Assembly (NCBI GenBank): GCA_026874595.1
Contig: CM049322.1
Span: 46,437,340 to 46,501,339, forward strand
From: Sipunculus nudus
Taxonomy: Eukaryota; Annelida; Sipuncula; Golfingiida; Sipunculidae
Length of the DNA stretch: 64,000 nt
Reading direction: 5' to 3'
Shown piece by piece: positions 36,050 through 47,477 of the stretch. A program made the translations under genes and the position numbers. The first letter of the stretch is position 1, and every line of letters starts with the position of its first letter. The notes under the pieces were generated by a model, which was given only the letters and a program-made list of their open reading frames with translations, was not told the origin of the DNA and did no database searches.

Positions 36050-37870
36050 TAATTGTTGGATATTAATGAGTTACAATCCCCTTTTGACCCCTATTTTGTC
36101 GACTTTATGTTATCACTGACTTGAATATAGGCAGTCTGAACATTCAGTTAAACTACGATGTCAGATAAGATATTGCATTCGTGTTAATTTACAAAATAAT
36201 ATATGACTTATATGGTCACTATTCCTGATAGGAATGGTGACTGTGGATTGCTAGGAATTAACTGGTATCTGGAAACCACATAATCATGTAGAGAAACCTT
36301 TACTGGAGGGGGCACCTATCAAGCAATGCCTGCTCATATAATGCCTCGATATATCCTTGTGCCATTATGTATCCTTTCTGTTAACTTGTCTGTCTATTTA
36401 CAACATCCTCCCTCTTTCCTCGGGGTAGATTTCTATTGGGTCTTGTATTCTTTGTCGTTATGTAACGATTTGTGACAACAGTTTTTGTGAAGAGATGTCA
36501 CTCTCAGCTTTGTTGTGAAGCGATATCTCTGGGTTGTTATATGTTTCCAGTCCTGCTGAAACCAATGGCTTTATCCTCACTAGGAAATAATCCTTATCGT
36601 GAACCGGATTACTTTGTCCGCACTAGGCTTTTAGTCCGCATCAGTTCGTTTTACTGCAGTTCGCTTGGTAAGCGTTCTACAGTACTTCGGTGTACTTCAG
36701 TCCGTTTTACAGTTAACCTACACACCCGCTTCTAGTGCGAATGAGTCCAGTTTTAGCAAACAGCATTCACCTTTTCCACGAGCATGCGCACTGCGTATGA
36801 TTACATTGCTGTTTTCGCATCTTAAGAGCCAACAGTACGGTGTATCTTATTTGAAACATGATACATGCCCGAGACACCGACAGGAATTATGCCTTATTGA
36901 AAATATAGGGATTTGGGCATTTTCATTATGAATGTAACAAATACGAATTTCTGGCAATATATGTCACCCATACGGTGTTAGTCGTTAATATGTGTCGCCT
37001 ATGTGGTGGACAGGTTTTATCCTTTAATATTCTTTGCCTGCTGACCATCAAGATGTGTGAATGGGAATATAATTTCTAAACTGACCGGAAAATATAATTT
37101 TTATATGTATTATGACATATCGGCTATCCTGAAAGCCAAATAGACCCATCTTTATGTTTAAATGATTTGGCTTTGGTGGCTGGAGAGTAAGGTTTAATTA
37201 AATTGTATTAAAACGTTTCGGAGACAAAATTGCTATGATTTATTTCTCATGAGAGGAGACATAAACCCTTGAATATTCTACTAGTTGAAGTGTTTAACCT
37301 GCAAATATCCATATATATAAACAAATATGTAATTGCATTGCTTGTTAGCAATTTATGAACGGGAAACATTTATTTAAGGATGTATACTGTACATGACTGA
37401 GATTACGTATCTGCCGGCTTTCATTATTGTCAACTGCCACTGAAATTGTGGTTTTAAATCAAGTTCGTTTAAAACGATGTACACAGGGGTAAATGATAAA
37501 ACCAAGGGCCCTGGAGGGACTGCGCACTAATAAAAAAAAAAAAAATAAAAGAAAAAAAATTACGTTGAACATTTGTTGACTGTATACACATTTCTACAGA
37601 GAGGGGTGATTAGAGTTTAACAAAAAAAAATTGCAAACTAGTCTTTAAATGACATTCTACTACAGTTATCCAAATTTATTATTTTCCTTAATAGGTCAGA
37701 CTTGACATTTCAAGTGAATTAATAAGTAGCTTGTATCTTTTAATTCTGAAAAGACTTGTTTAATATAATAGCCTTGCTTTTTTTATTTAAAATGGGTATA
37801 CACCTTAATAGAGGTACACTGTGAAATGAGTTTTTTTATGAACTTGGGAAAAAAAACTTTAGAGCATGTG
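36050..37870 (+). other. Downstream intron-like part of unit C
   Basis: Matches 18,460-21,480 with the B-only parts removed. It includes the left half of the fold-back repeat and a dead copy of the 19,953 exon (acceptor TTTTCG, frameshift near 36,920). Confidence 0.65.
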
Positions 37871-38110
37871 GTTAGAGTTACAGGATCAATCAAGAGAGCA
37901 GGCCGAGCGGGAACGAGAAGAGCCTGAAAAAGCTTGCCCGCAAGAGTTAGAGTAAGTGAATTCAGGGGTCGGGTAACGTACGCCAGCAGCATATGAGACT
38001 GCACAAATTCAGTTCCCGGCAGTAAAAATACCGCCGTTCGATGCGTATCTCGAGAGATTCGTGAGATTGGCAGTGAGCTAAGAGTATCCGCGAGAGGTGG
38101 GCATTCCATC
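37870..38110 (+). mobile_element. Gypsy-like gag remnant, unit C
   Basis: Counterpart of 21,525-21,700. REQAEREREE is followed, in another frame, by VKIPPFDAYLERFVRLA, which is closer to the gag consensus than the B copy. Stops and shifts present. Confidence 0.5.
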
Positions 38111-38652
38111 TAAGTACTCTGTTAAAGGCCAGCGCCCTGAGTATTTTTTTTTCCGCTCCTGTCTGCAGCTAATACGTCGTGTTACGATAGCATTCTGATT
38201 GTTTTATTACTTAGGTATGCTGTTTACAGGAGGTGCCACTTATGTTAACATGTCAAAAAAGGTATGTTTACTCTTTATTTCTGAATGGATTGCATTTTCA
38301 AGCTATAGGTAGCTCTTCTTATCCTGTATACTGCAATATTTTTTGTAGTTTCACTGTATTACACAATATTATGCAGAGTTGTGAACAGAGTAAAAGTGAT
38401 ATCGTTGGAGCTCTTTTTGCGAATGACAGGATACAACTATTAGTTTGAATCAAGATAAAGAAGAATTTTCTGCTTATATCCATATAGTATCATGTAATTC
38501 AGTCTTTCTATAAGCAGGGCAGGTCAGAAACATAACATTTATGATAACTCTTTATATATTCACGGAAAATACTGGGTAGACGGAAATTTTTTTATCAGAT
38601 AAAGTTTTGCATGAAGCGTATATTTATGACTGTCTTCTTGTGGTAGTTTCAG

Positions 38653-38682
38653 AAATACCGGTTCAGCATTCTACCAATACAG
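38653..38682 (+). CDS. Candidate 30-nt phase 1-1 mini-exon, unit C copy
   Basis: Same 30 bases as unit B after TTCTTGTGGTAGTTTCAG. The donor is CAG|GTTTTT followed by a poly-T and poly-G run, a weak site. Confidence 0.3.
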
Positions 38683-39033
38683 GTTTTTTTTTTTGTGGGG
38701 GGGGGGGGGGTATTCGGGATATATTGTTTGATACTGTTAATTTAAGAAGCTCTATATTAGGAGCTCTAACATAATGTGACATTTAAGTCATGGCTAAAAA
38801 AGAGAATATATTGGATAGTGCTGTAATGATAACTGATTTGAAAATAAGAATTTAAGTTATCATACATTTAGATATGTCTTGAAATACTATTAACTTTTCT
38901 TAGAACCACGTAATTCGTAGACTTTTTTTCCTTAATCCTAGCACTTTCTGCATTCACATATTCGCATGCTTGTATGCATGCTCTGTTGTATTGTGCACGG
39001 GTATAATTTATTTGATATGAAAATAGTAGCTAA

Positions 39034-39038
<5 letters not shown>

Positions 39039-39082
<44 letters not shown>
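39039..39082. repeat. (TA)n closing unit C
   Basis: About 44 bp; end of homology with units A and B. Confidence 0.95.
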
Positions 39083-39085
<3 letters not shown>

Positions 39086-39284
39086 TAATTGTACAGGTTT
39101 GTACATTGTTTTCAGTCTAGAGTCGAAAAGTAAAGTGTATATAAATAGTGATGCTGTTTTGATAGATAAATGAATTGATTATCGCTAAACATTGTTACCT
39201 TACTGTGCATAAACTTTTCCGTTGTCTATTATAATTATATCACCAGAAGAAGTTAAATATGAAGTTTGACATAATATAAATAAA

Positions 39285-39360
39285 GTTAAACCTCCCCTAA
39301 CGACCAAGGCGAAAATGCGACCACCTCGAAAATAAAACCCCTTATTGAGGACCAGAAGAT
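39285..39360. mobile_element. pogo/Tigger-like end fragment
   Basis: AAACCTCCCCTAACGACCAA..GACCACCTC resembles the end of the adjacent element at 39,383 (GACGACCACCCCGTTAGCACG). Confidence 0.4.
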
Positions 39361-39382
39361 AATTTAGATATATATATATATA

Positions 39383-40284
39383 CAGTGAACTCCCGCCCGA
39401 CGACCACCCCGTTAGCACGACCACCCCGCTAACACGGAACTTTTCTTGATCACAGAAATGTCGTATATAAATTATCATATAAAAAACTTCGTTTACACGA
39501 CCAGCCCGCTATCACGACCAACGACCACCTTATTTTGGTCCCGAATGAGCCCTTATATCACGACCACTGGTCGTGGCGACGGCGGCCGTTGAGCAGATGA
39601 AACTCTCATATCCCAGGTTTGTCTTTTATAATAGCCCGATATTAATTAGCCGTATCTCGACCACTGGCCTTTGGCGACTGCAGCCCGTTGAGCAGGGGAC
39701 CCGCTCATCGCCTAGATTGGACTTACATAAAATGGAAAGCCCTATTTCATCTGCCCAGACATAGTTAGGCTTGTTTAAGATGCCGCCCAACAAGTTAGCC
39801 AAACTATACCCATCAGTAGATATTGGACTCCATGGTCTGTTACATTGTTTGTTGGGTACGGCTGTAACATTAGCATTTAACATACTGATCAAAAAGAAGT
39901 TTGGCAAACATAACTAACACTACACACATACATTCAGGTGAGTAAAGCAAAATCACATTTCAATGATCAAGCAGGAACCATATAAATAACACTTAGACTT
40001 TGTTGTGTTCATTCTGTTCTCACTACGTGTTCGACATCAGACCATCTTTGTATTAAGACCAATGCTGTAAGAATGACTTCAACGCCAACTATTTGTTTCA
40101 TGTATGTTTTATTTCTATGTGTATAAAACTTTCATATTCATGTTCATATTCATGTGTTTCATTAACTTTTCTTTATTTCTTAAATTTTAAATTAAACATG
40201 GACAACAACAACTAACACGAGCACCCCGCTAACACAACCACTTTGCGTGGTCCCGAAGGTGGTCGCGTTAGTGAGGTTTTAGTG
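39383..40284. mobile_element. pogo/Tigger-like non-autonomous element
   Basis: Begins (TA)CAGTGAACTCCCGCC with repeated CGACCACCCCG/GCTAACACG motifs. It ends GTGGTCGCGTTAGTGAGG..TTTTAGTG, an imperfect inverted copy. About 900 bp, lying between TA tracts, with no transposase. The ends match less well than at 7,882 or 47,478, so the limits are approximate. Confidence 0.5.
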
Positions 40285-40290
40285 TGTGTC

Positions 40291-40302
40291 TATATATATA
40301 TA

Positions 40303-40362
<60 letters not shown>
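40291..40362. repeat. (TA)n microsatellite
   Basis: About 70 bp with one phase break. Confidence 0.95.
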
Positions 40363-40366
<4 letters not shown>

Positions 40367-40448
40367 TCTAGTAGTGTAAATAAGGATTAAGGAATGATCA
40401 GGATCGTTTTACTTTATTCCTGCGTGTTGTCTTTTTGTCATTTGCAAG

Positions 40449-40531
40449 AGCCACGGAGTTTGCAGACATTCAACAGAGTGATCATCTGTGTCATTTGTTT
40501 CAACGTATTCCCAGTTTATTTGCTTGGTTAA
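40449..40531 (+). CDS. Weak candidate hydrophobic exon
   Basis: After GTCTTTTTGTCATTTGCAAG a phase-1 frame reads PRSLQTFNRV, then the hydrophobic IICVICFNVFPVYLLG, then TAA. It lies between the unit C mini-exon and the tail exon at 41,365, where a membrane-spanning exon would be expected. The equivalent in the A region (3,283) has lost the hydrophobic codons, and no donor is evident. Speculative. Confidence 0.15.
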
Positions 40532-41087
40532 AAAAAACAGGTCATCAACTTTTGTATGTCAGTTGTATATTGCAGTTGTACATTCTCCTGGAATTAAGAT
40601 GGAACATCCTCATCTGAAAGTACACCATTTTATTGAAAGGAAATATAATTATATGCATATTTTTTTTTCAAAAGATATTGTGTCTTTTTTTATAATTAAC
40701 AGTATCATATTTACATAAACGCTGAATTAGAAACCAAAGTTCATTCTGAGAGAGGAAATACCCGTGGGTTCCAGACATATAAAATATTTTTTGTTCAATC
40801 TGAAGGAAAGAATATATTCTATATAATGGTATAACAGTGTTAGTCTGATTTAGAAGCGCAGGTAAATAGAGAATAACGCCTTCAATAGACCATGATAATA
40901 AGTCACAAACTAGGATTGCAAGGTGCAGTATCAAGTATAATGTATATTGAATGATAAAGCTTTATGCAGTTTAACTCAGCTCTATTTATTGGTCTTATTC
41001 TCCAGCAAGAGGAAGGATGATTAAACTTTATGTTTAAAAAAATATTTAAAAGATTATTAATTAATTATTACATAATATCTCTTCATG

Positions 41088-41090
<3 letters not shown>

Positions 41091-41125
<35 letters not shown>

Positions 41126-41126
41126 T
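41091..41126. repeat. (TA)n microsatellite
   Basis: About 36 bp within the block shared with 4,861-5,580, which has no TA tract there. Confidence 0.9.
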
Positions 41127-41364
41127 TTTATATATTTGATCATACATATAGAACTATATGGTAATTGATTCATTACATTTGTAGAGAGACAACAAGAAAG
41201 ATCATTGGGCATTCTTCTCTGATCCGTCGCCAGAGAAAAACGTTCCCATGGCAACCTACAGTGACGTATTGTCAGCCTAGTGTAATCCATGAACAATAGG
41301 ACACAGAGATATGATAGCTACACAGCATCAGGAGAGCAACAGATTTAATCCCATGATGACTCAG

Positions 41365-41450
41365 TTTTGGGAACAATCAACGCAATCAAAGATATAGCGG
41401 GGTTACACGAAAACCAGGAGAGGAAAACTCCAGAACCAGCGTACGAATTT
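41365..41450 (+). pseudogene. Tail exon paralogous to 5,581, truncated by an insertion
   Basis: Acceptor CCATGATGACTCAG and phase 1 are conserved. The frame LGTINAIKDIAG..ENQERKTPEPAYE follows the 5,581 exon, and PEPAYE restores a tyrosine where the other copy has Phe. Homology ends at about 41,447 in a T-run. Piggybac-like DNA follows, so the C-terminal half is gone. Confidence 0.4.
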
Positions 41451-41469
41451 TTTTTGTCGTTTTGACTTT

Positions 41470-41948
41470 AATTTTTAAAGTAGTTGTAAACCATATAAGG
41501 TTACATTATTCTCACTCGCACTTTTCGTATCATTCACACCTTTGTGTTAGAATGACAATAGCGAGGTCAAATCCATCATGGATGTCGGTATAATAAGTCT
41601 ATTATGAAAATTACTGTGTAATATAAAATTACAATTCTATTTTAGAATAATATTGAAAAGAATCGATTTGTTTCATTATGAAAGGTAAAGCTGTATATTT
41701 GTGCATAAAACATTTCCAAGTTTGTAAAAAAGGAAAGAACTAGAATGCAGATTAGAACTTACGCAGCAGGTCATTATACGGGTGAAATCACCTTCTCAAC
41801 CAACTGTGCCATTTGGCCTTACGTGTACTTAACTTGTTTGTAGTAATCATAAGTTAATAAGAGATCCAAACCCATTCACATGTCGATCCGAGTGTCTACA
41901 GGAACCGATGTTGATCGGGATCGTTTCTCCTGGTCCAGGTGCACATGG

Positions 41949-42014
<66 letters not shown>

Positions 42015-42199
42015 ATATATATATATATATATAATGGGATTAACTGATTCCTGTCTTCCTTCCATGCATATGGCCCTTGGATCAGGTGGACTTCACACCT
42101 CATCAGCAAAATCATACCCTAAACCTGATTCATCAGGAGCTTTCTGTGACTGTTCCCGACCCTGACACTGAGGGCATATTTGGCTTGATAATGAATGTG
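41470..42199 (+). mobile_element. piggyBac-like element, copy 3, left end missing
   Basis: The right end GATAATGAATGTG is followed by TTAA at 42,200. The interior matches 45,150-46,062: CTCACTCGCACTTTTCG, the tRNA-like patch, CTGGTCCAGGTGCACATGG before CT/TA repeats, then GGCCCTTGGATCAGGTGGAC. The left part is absent. It contains the (CT)n(TA)n tract 41,952-42,033. Confidence 0.7.
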
Positions 42200-42409
42200 T
42201 TAAGGTTTCTGAGAAGATTTATAAGGAATTCCCAAGATGAAAAGTCAGAAGTTATTGCGTCAAACTGCCAAGACTATCCGTCTGATTTAATGCGCTAAAA
42301 TTATATTCTTTATTAAAAGCTCATAGGTGACAGTGACGATATTTTGGATGTACATGGAGACATTATATTAACTGTTTTTACAATAATTTAGACGTTTCTG
42401 CTTGTAACT

Positions 42410-42880
42410 AATAGAATATAGGTCAGTGGGACCTAATTTCAGGATTCTATGGCCAATGGATACATTTTGTGCCATGTCTGACTGTCCTTTTGCTAAAGAT
42501 CAAATGCCCAGTAACGCACAGAATGTTAGTCATCATGACCTAGTTTCAGGTTCCAAAAGAATTTTTCCAAGAACCTGTCTTGTTGTTGCGTTAGAAGATT
42601 TTAGGCCCAACGAAAAGAATTTGATTTAACGCATCTGACTTTCAGGATGCTCAACTCATGTTTTGTATATCTTATAGCTCGCAGAATATAGGTTTCGGTA
42701 ACCTTATTTCATGTTTCCAAGGACAATTACCCACCCAGGACCTAGCTCCCTTAAATGTCATATTAAAAGATTTGTGCCCCATCTGACTTTCTGATTGCTC
42801 AAACCTTATTTTCGGCCAGTATCAGAATATAGGTCACCATGGCCTAATTTTAGGTTCCAGGTTAGGTGTGCTTCTGTGTA
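42410..42880 (+). repeat. Tandem repeat, about 150 bp x 4
   Basis: Units carry AGAATATAGGTCA, TGACCTAATTTCAGGTTCC, GCCCCATCTGACTTTC and TTTTCGGCCAGTA. Reverse-complement relative of 1,313-1,880. Confidence 0.75.
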
Positions 42881-43300
42881 TTGTTAAACCCAGACTGCTT
42901 CATTTGATGTCTCAAAAATTGACCACAAAAATAGACAATTACAGGTGGCGCCACAAGTCTTTGGGAACTGATGAAGCTGTCCATGATCAATATGTATGAC
43001 ATGAATTGAGGCGATTAATATGTTAGTTATTGAGATACTGAAGCCCTTGTATCATCTTTAACTATGTTAGGGTGCACAAAAAAGCCCAATAGCTTGGATA
43101 ATATATGTTAGAGTTAACTAGTCCCAGGTGTCCACGGATATTGTCCAAGGTCCTCCCTGGATGTGAAGTAAGAACATTCTAGCTCAATCGATTACTATTT
43201 GTACCTTGTTGACGGACTACAAGACAGACGGACGGAGAGATCGGCGACGAACAAAGACTGATCACTATATCTTAGATGATTTTCAGTCAGCAGAGCTTAA
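42880..43300 (+). repeat. Dispersed repeat with GACGGAC-rich end
   Basis: Continues from the tandem units and ends AGACAGACGGACGG..ACAAAGACTGATCACTATATC, a 3' end layout shared with GTGACCTTGACC-type molluscan repeats. Confidence 0.5.
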
Positions 43301-44290
43301 AAATGAAAGCAGGAATTCGGGGAAAGACCCATGATACGATCTTTTGTAACCAAGACAAGAATAACCTATTTAACCGATAACATCAACATGTCCTGGCACA
43401 ATAACAATAAGCTTCTTCTATGGCTTATTGGGAATCATGATCTGGTGAGAAAGATATAGCTAAAACACAGCGGAAAATACAAGTAATTATTAATATTTCC
43501 CACAAGTGATTATTAATATGTGGAGTCTCTGATGAAATAACGGTTTTATACATCATTATAATACTATTGTATTATATGTGTCTGGGGAATGGGAAGCGTA
43601 TGTGCATTTGTATGAGTATATGTGTCTGCTTGAGTGGGAGGATAAGTGGGCATGTATAAATTTGTTTGAACAAATGATTTACATTACTTAATACTTGTAC
43701 TCAGAAGTTAACAGCGGCAGGGAATACTAGTGTGTATTTTTTAGAGAATCGCCACCAAGAACGTATGGAGTTCCTGTCTCAGCATATTGATTTTAGCATT
43801 TTACTTCGGGTGACTGATAAATCATAGATGGGCATATGAACAATCATGCATTCATGAATGGTTATATACTTATTGACTATTCCCTCGCTTTATTAATCCA
43901 TATGTAAGCTTACTGTAATTAAGGTGATACACAATAACAAACATTGTGTTTTTACAATACATTATGTGTTACAATGGATAACAAGAGTAGTAAGCATGGT
44001 TACACGGAAAAATTATGTTGGTAAACCATGGAAGACAATTTAAGATTAATTATACCCTCTCATTTATATAAGTGGCGTTTATAAGCATAGTTACCCGATC
44101 TACTTTTTTTCGTGGGATTAAAGCGTCACTGTCTCCGCCATGAGCGTATGTGTTTGGCCCTTTCTTGTGTTTTTGTTTGTATTGTGTGTTTGTTCACAAC
44201 ATAACTCATGCAATAATGAACGAAATTTCATGATATTACAGTGTATTTTAGGAATGAGCTAATAAAGAATGGTGTGGATACTCAGCTGTG
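43300..44290. other. No feature recognised
   Basis: No paralogue in the window and no supported ORF. Confidence 0.6.
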
Positions 44291-44298
44291 GATGTTAA

Positions 44299-45740
44299 CA
44301 CTTTCTCTGCCTATGAAGAGATACTCGTCATATTTTCTGATTCCCCCAGTGCCTATGACGGGTATAATCGTCATGTATTCATCAGCAATTTTCAGTAAGA
44401 AATGTCCTAATTTTATCAATAAACTCTTCGCAGATGAGTAGTAGTTCATATATAAATTGGTTTCGTGTCAAGAAATGGAATAATATGTTATTCATCAGTG
44501 CGCTTGATAACTCGTAGGAAGGAAAGGTGTGTGGCCCGTGAAAACAGCCACGGGTCCTGTCGTTTGCCGTGAAATAAGTTCATGACCCGCTGTAGAGTAA
44601 AACTGATTCCGTGTAGGAGTATTCCTTAGAATCAAACGAAATCGAGGACCGCAACAATATGTGTCTTGTTTTATATTTTGGCGTATTTTGACAACTTACT
44701 TTCGGCAAACCCGCTGGTTAGACCGAGGTGTGACAGATCGCACCTGAGGTATGAGCTCGAAGAGCGAGGCGTTACGTCGTTTAGGTTTATTGCCCCGCGA
44801 GGACAGCGTATTGCGCAATCAACAACAATATGGCGCGTGCCACAGTGTCATGCCTGACACACAGAGTGGCAGGGTAATCAGAACGCGGCTGCAAATTATT
44901 AATTTGGCTCATTTGGAGTTAATTTACGTATCCTATATATTAATTCACAGTTTTTTGAATGTTCAAGATCCTTTGCCAACAAGTGCATGTAAATTGTAAA
45001 TATCTGAAAGCAAACTCAGACGATCACTTGCGGAACATGTTGGCCCTTTAGTATACTGGCAATCCAAACCGCACTTTGAAATTCACCATAGGCAGACCCG
45101 AAGTATCACTTTCAGACAAGACAATTCATAATATAATATTATATCATAAGTCGTAGAGTTGATCATATTAGGTGACACTTTGCTCACTCGTAATTTTCGT
45201 ATAATTCCCGGCTTCGTTTGGCGGTGACAATTACGGGGTCCATTGCAACATGCTATCGCCTCGGTATGTAAATAACTCTATGACTGTGTGTAATATAAGA
45301 TAATGCAATTTTTATAATTATATTGATTGGTACAATTAGTTTGTTCGAAATAAAAGGCAAACTAAGTTTTTTTCTGTAGTAAAAATACAAGTTTGTAAAA
45401 TGAAGGGAAAATAAAAAGCAAAGGGTGGGTTCGAACCTGCGTGGTTTTCCTTTGCGCATAATTGACCTACTACATTGCCCCTGTGACATCTTTCCACACG
45501 TGTAATTGGTATGTTTATAGCAAAAATATACCAGAACGAGACATGAACCCTTACGTGTTCTACCAGAACGATAAAGTGACATTAGAAATTTGATGATCAT
45601 ACATGATTAAAACTGTGACGTCTTATAAATCTTTTATTTCCACTAATATAACAATGGCCGATCCGCGTGTGTACAGGAGTCGCTATTGCGTGAGCCGCTG
45701 GAGTTTCCCGGTCCTGGTGTAAACATATTTTCTCTCCCTC

Positions 45741-45792
<52 letters not shown>

Positions 45793-46062
45793 TTGTGCAT
45801 GTGAGCGTGCTTATCTGTGTTTGTTAGCGCTTGTTTCCTTTGATCTCTTTTCTGGCTGTAGGCCTAATTAGCTAATTAGGCCAAACAGGGTTATGACAGC
45901 CTTCTGTGCCTAACACTTCTGGCAGGTTTTATGGCCCTTGGACCAGGTGGACTTCACAACCTCGTTATTAGCATTTCACACACAAAACTAAATCACCCGG
46001 ACATCCCCGAAACTGTTGCAGGCGTTGGCAATGGGTGATTATTTGGCCGGGCAGCAAATGTG
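44299..46062. mobile_element. piggyBac-like non-autonomous element, copy 2
   Basis: Left end TTAA|CACTTTCTCTGCC, right end GGGCAGCAAATGTG|TTAC (one base off TTAA). 1,764 bp. It keeps the palindromic GACGGGTATAATCGTC, the CTCTTCGCAGATGAGTAGTA stretch, the GACAGATCGCACCT..ATTGCGCAATCAACAAC segment of copy 1, and the region shared with copy 3. No transposase. Contains (TA)n at 45,744-45,788. Confidence 0.8.
45744..45788. repeat. (TA)n inside piggyBac-like copy 2
   Basis: Same internal position as the CT/TA tract in copy 3 (41,952). Confidence 0.95.
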
Positions 46063-46317
46063 TTACTGTTGATCTGGCACATGGTGCGGATGTAAGAACC
46101 TCAACAAGGAAAAGTCACGAATTGACAGTCACTTTTGCACGAATAAACATGGCATAATAGGGGCCGCAGAAGTGAATATGTCTCTCATTTATGCATCACG
46201 CTATCCTGTGAATCTATAACGCAAACTTGTGAATATCAGGATGTGTTAGTTACACACTAATCACACACTAAACTGAGGGCGCACACGCTGGGTGGGGGCC
46301 AAATAGTAAAATATGAC

Positions 46318-46392
46318 CGCTGATTGGCTGGGATTTGAACTCACAACCTCCTAACGTTGAGTCGTGTGTTCTACCTCTTGCCCACAGAAGCT
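46318..46392 (-). repeat. tRNA-like / SINE fragment
   Basis: Minus strand: GGGCAAGAGGTAGAACAC (A-box-like), an anticodon-arm-like middle and GTGAGTTCAAATCCCAGCC (B box). The acceptor stem does not pair well, so it is a SINE or tRNA pseudogene, not a tRNA. Confidence 0.5.
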
Positions 46393-46399
46393 GGTTAAT

Positions 46400-47095
46400 A
46401 CGTCAATTGTTACGGTTATTATATATTGAGCATCATCCTCGCGGGGCTTTCATGTCTAATAAAATAAAATCTTGGCGCGATATAAAATAATTATAAGATG
46501 CAGGTCCCTTTTAGCTAGTGTATTATTTCAAATTAAATTTATTTGATCATATTTTTGATTGCAACGTTAGCTCACAAATATTAGTTCGAGAAGGCCGAAT
46601 GTCGAAGTGGAACTTCAATTTTCTAATTGAGTCATATATGTATGTGCAAACAATGATGTTAAAAGTCCGATTCCACTTAGACTCACATGTCATATGTGTT
46701 ATCAATTCATGCTTGTTTCGTTTATTTAAGAGTTTAAGAATAATTATCATCTTATATGTCAGGATAGGTTGAGGGTTTAGCTTTTTATGTGTAGACGTGG
46801 GTCTTTATATTTATTTTATATAAAACAATCTTCTTTCGTACTTAGCAAATTCCCGTAGTTTATTAAATACATTATGATATGTCAGGTTATTACAATATTA
46901 TTTTGCACACTCAAATCATGTTAAATAATATAACAAACTGTCACGTTGATTTTAGTTTGGAATCATTACATATCATGTAATCTATTAACCTATCTCTCAC
47001 TATATTTACAGCTAGAAACCTGTTGAATTAAATATTATCCTAGTTATCAAATATAATATAAACGTATTTATTTTACATTGTTATACAAATAGTTA
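46400..47095. other. No feature recognised
   Basis: AT-rich. The ORF at 46,518 (84 codons) has no acceptor, donor or paralogue. Confidence 0.55.
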
Positions 47096-47099
47096 TTAA

Positions 47100-47285
47100 A
47101 CCAATCAAGGCACTCTCCATGGCTCAGATGATGGCGTTTGGCAGTCTGCAGGGGTGGAGGAAACTGGAGAACCCGTAGAAAACCAACGGCCTAGTACGGG
47201 CCACTACAACCCACATTTATGACCACATCATGTATCGAACCAGGGTTGCTAGCGGAGAGGGCCGGGCGTTTTACCCCTCAACTGT
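47100..47285 (-). mobile_element. tRNA-derived SINE
   Basis: Minus strand: AGTTGAGGGGTAAAACGCC (A-box region), TGGTTCGATAC (B box), then a body with TTTTCTACGGGTTCTCCAGT and TTTCCTCCACCCCTGCAGAC, typical of a conserved SINE central domain. About 185 bp. Confidence 0.6.
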
Positions 47286-47431
47286 CCAAAATAATATTAT
47301 TTACATTACTGTGGTAATTTCACATGAGAAGTAAATGGCGGTTGTATATTTGTGCGAGGTTATTGATGGTTTCAGTCCTGAAATTGCATAAAAACAAAAG
47401 TGGGTTAAGGCAAATGAGCAAGTTAACAATA

Positions 47432-47436
<5 letters not shown>

Positions 47437-47472
<36 letters not shown>
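47437..47472. repeat. (TA)n microsatellite
   Basis: Lies directly against the TA target of the element at 47,478. Confidence 0.9.
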
Positions 47473-47474
<2 letters not shown>

Positions 47475-47477
47475 ATA

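Larger units (their letters stand above)
30001..39037 (+). repeat. Segmental duplication unit C
   Basis: Direct copy of unit B; anchors are given under B. Unlike B it lacks the Tigger-like and piggyBac-like insertions, which makes it the empty-site reference. It has its own roughly 285-bp insertion at 31,328. Confidence 0.9.

Noticed and set aside
46318-46392. Functional tRNA gene
   Set aside because: A and B boxes are present but the acceptor stem does not pair and no CCA-proximal discriminator structure is evident.
46518-46772. 84-codon ORF
   Set aside because: Unique, AT-rich hydrophobic composition expected by chance, no splice context.
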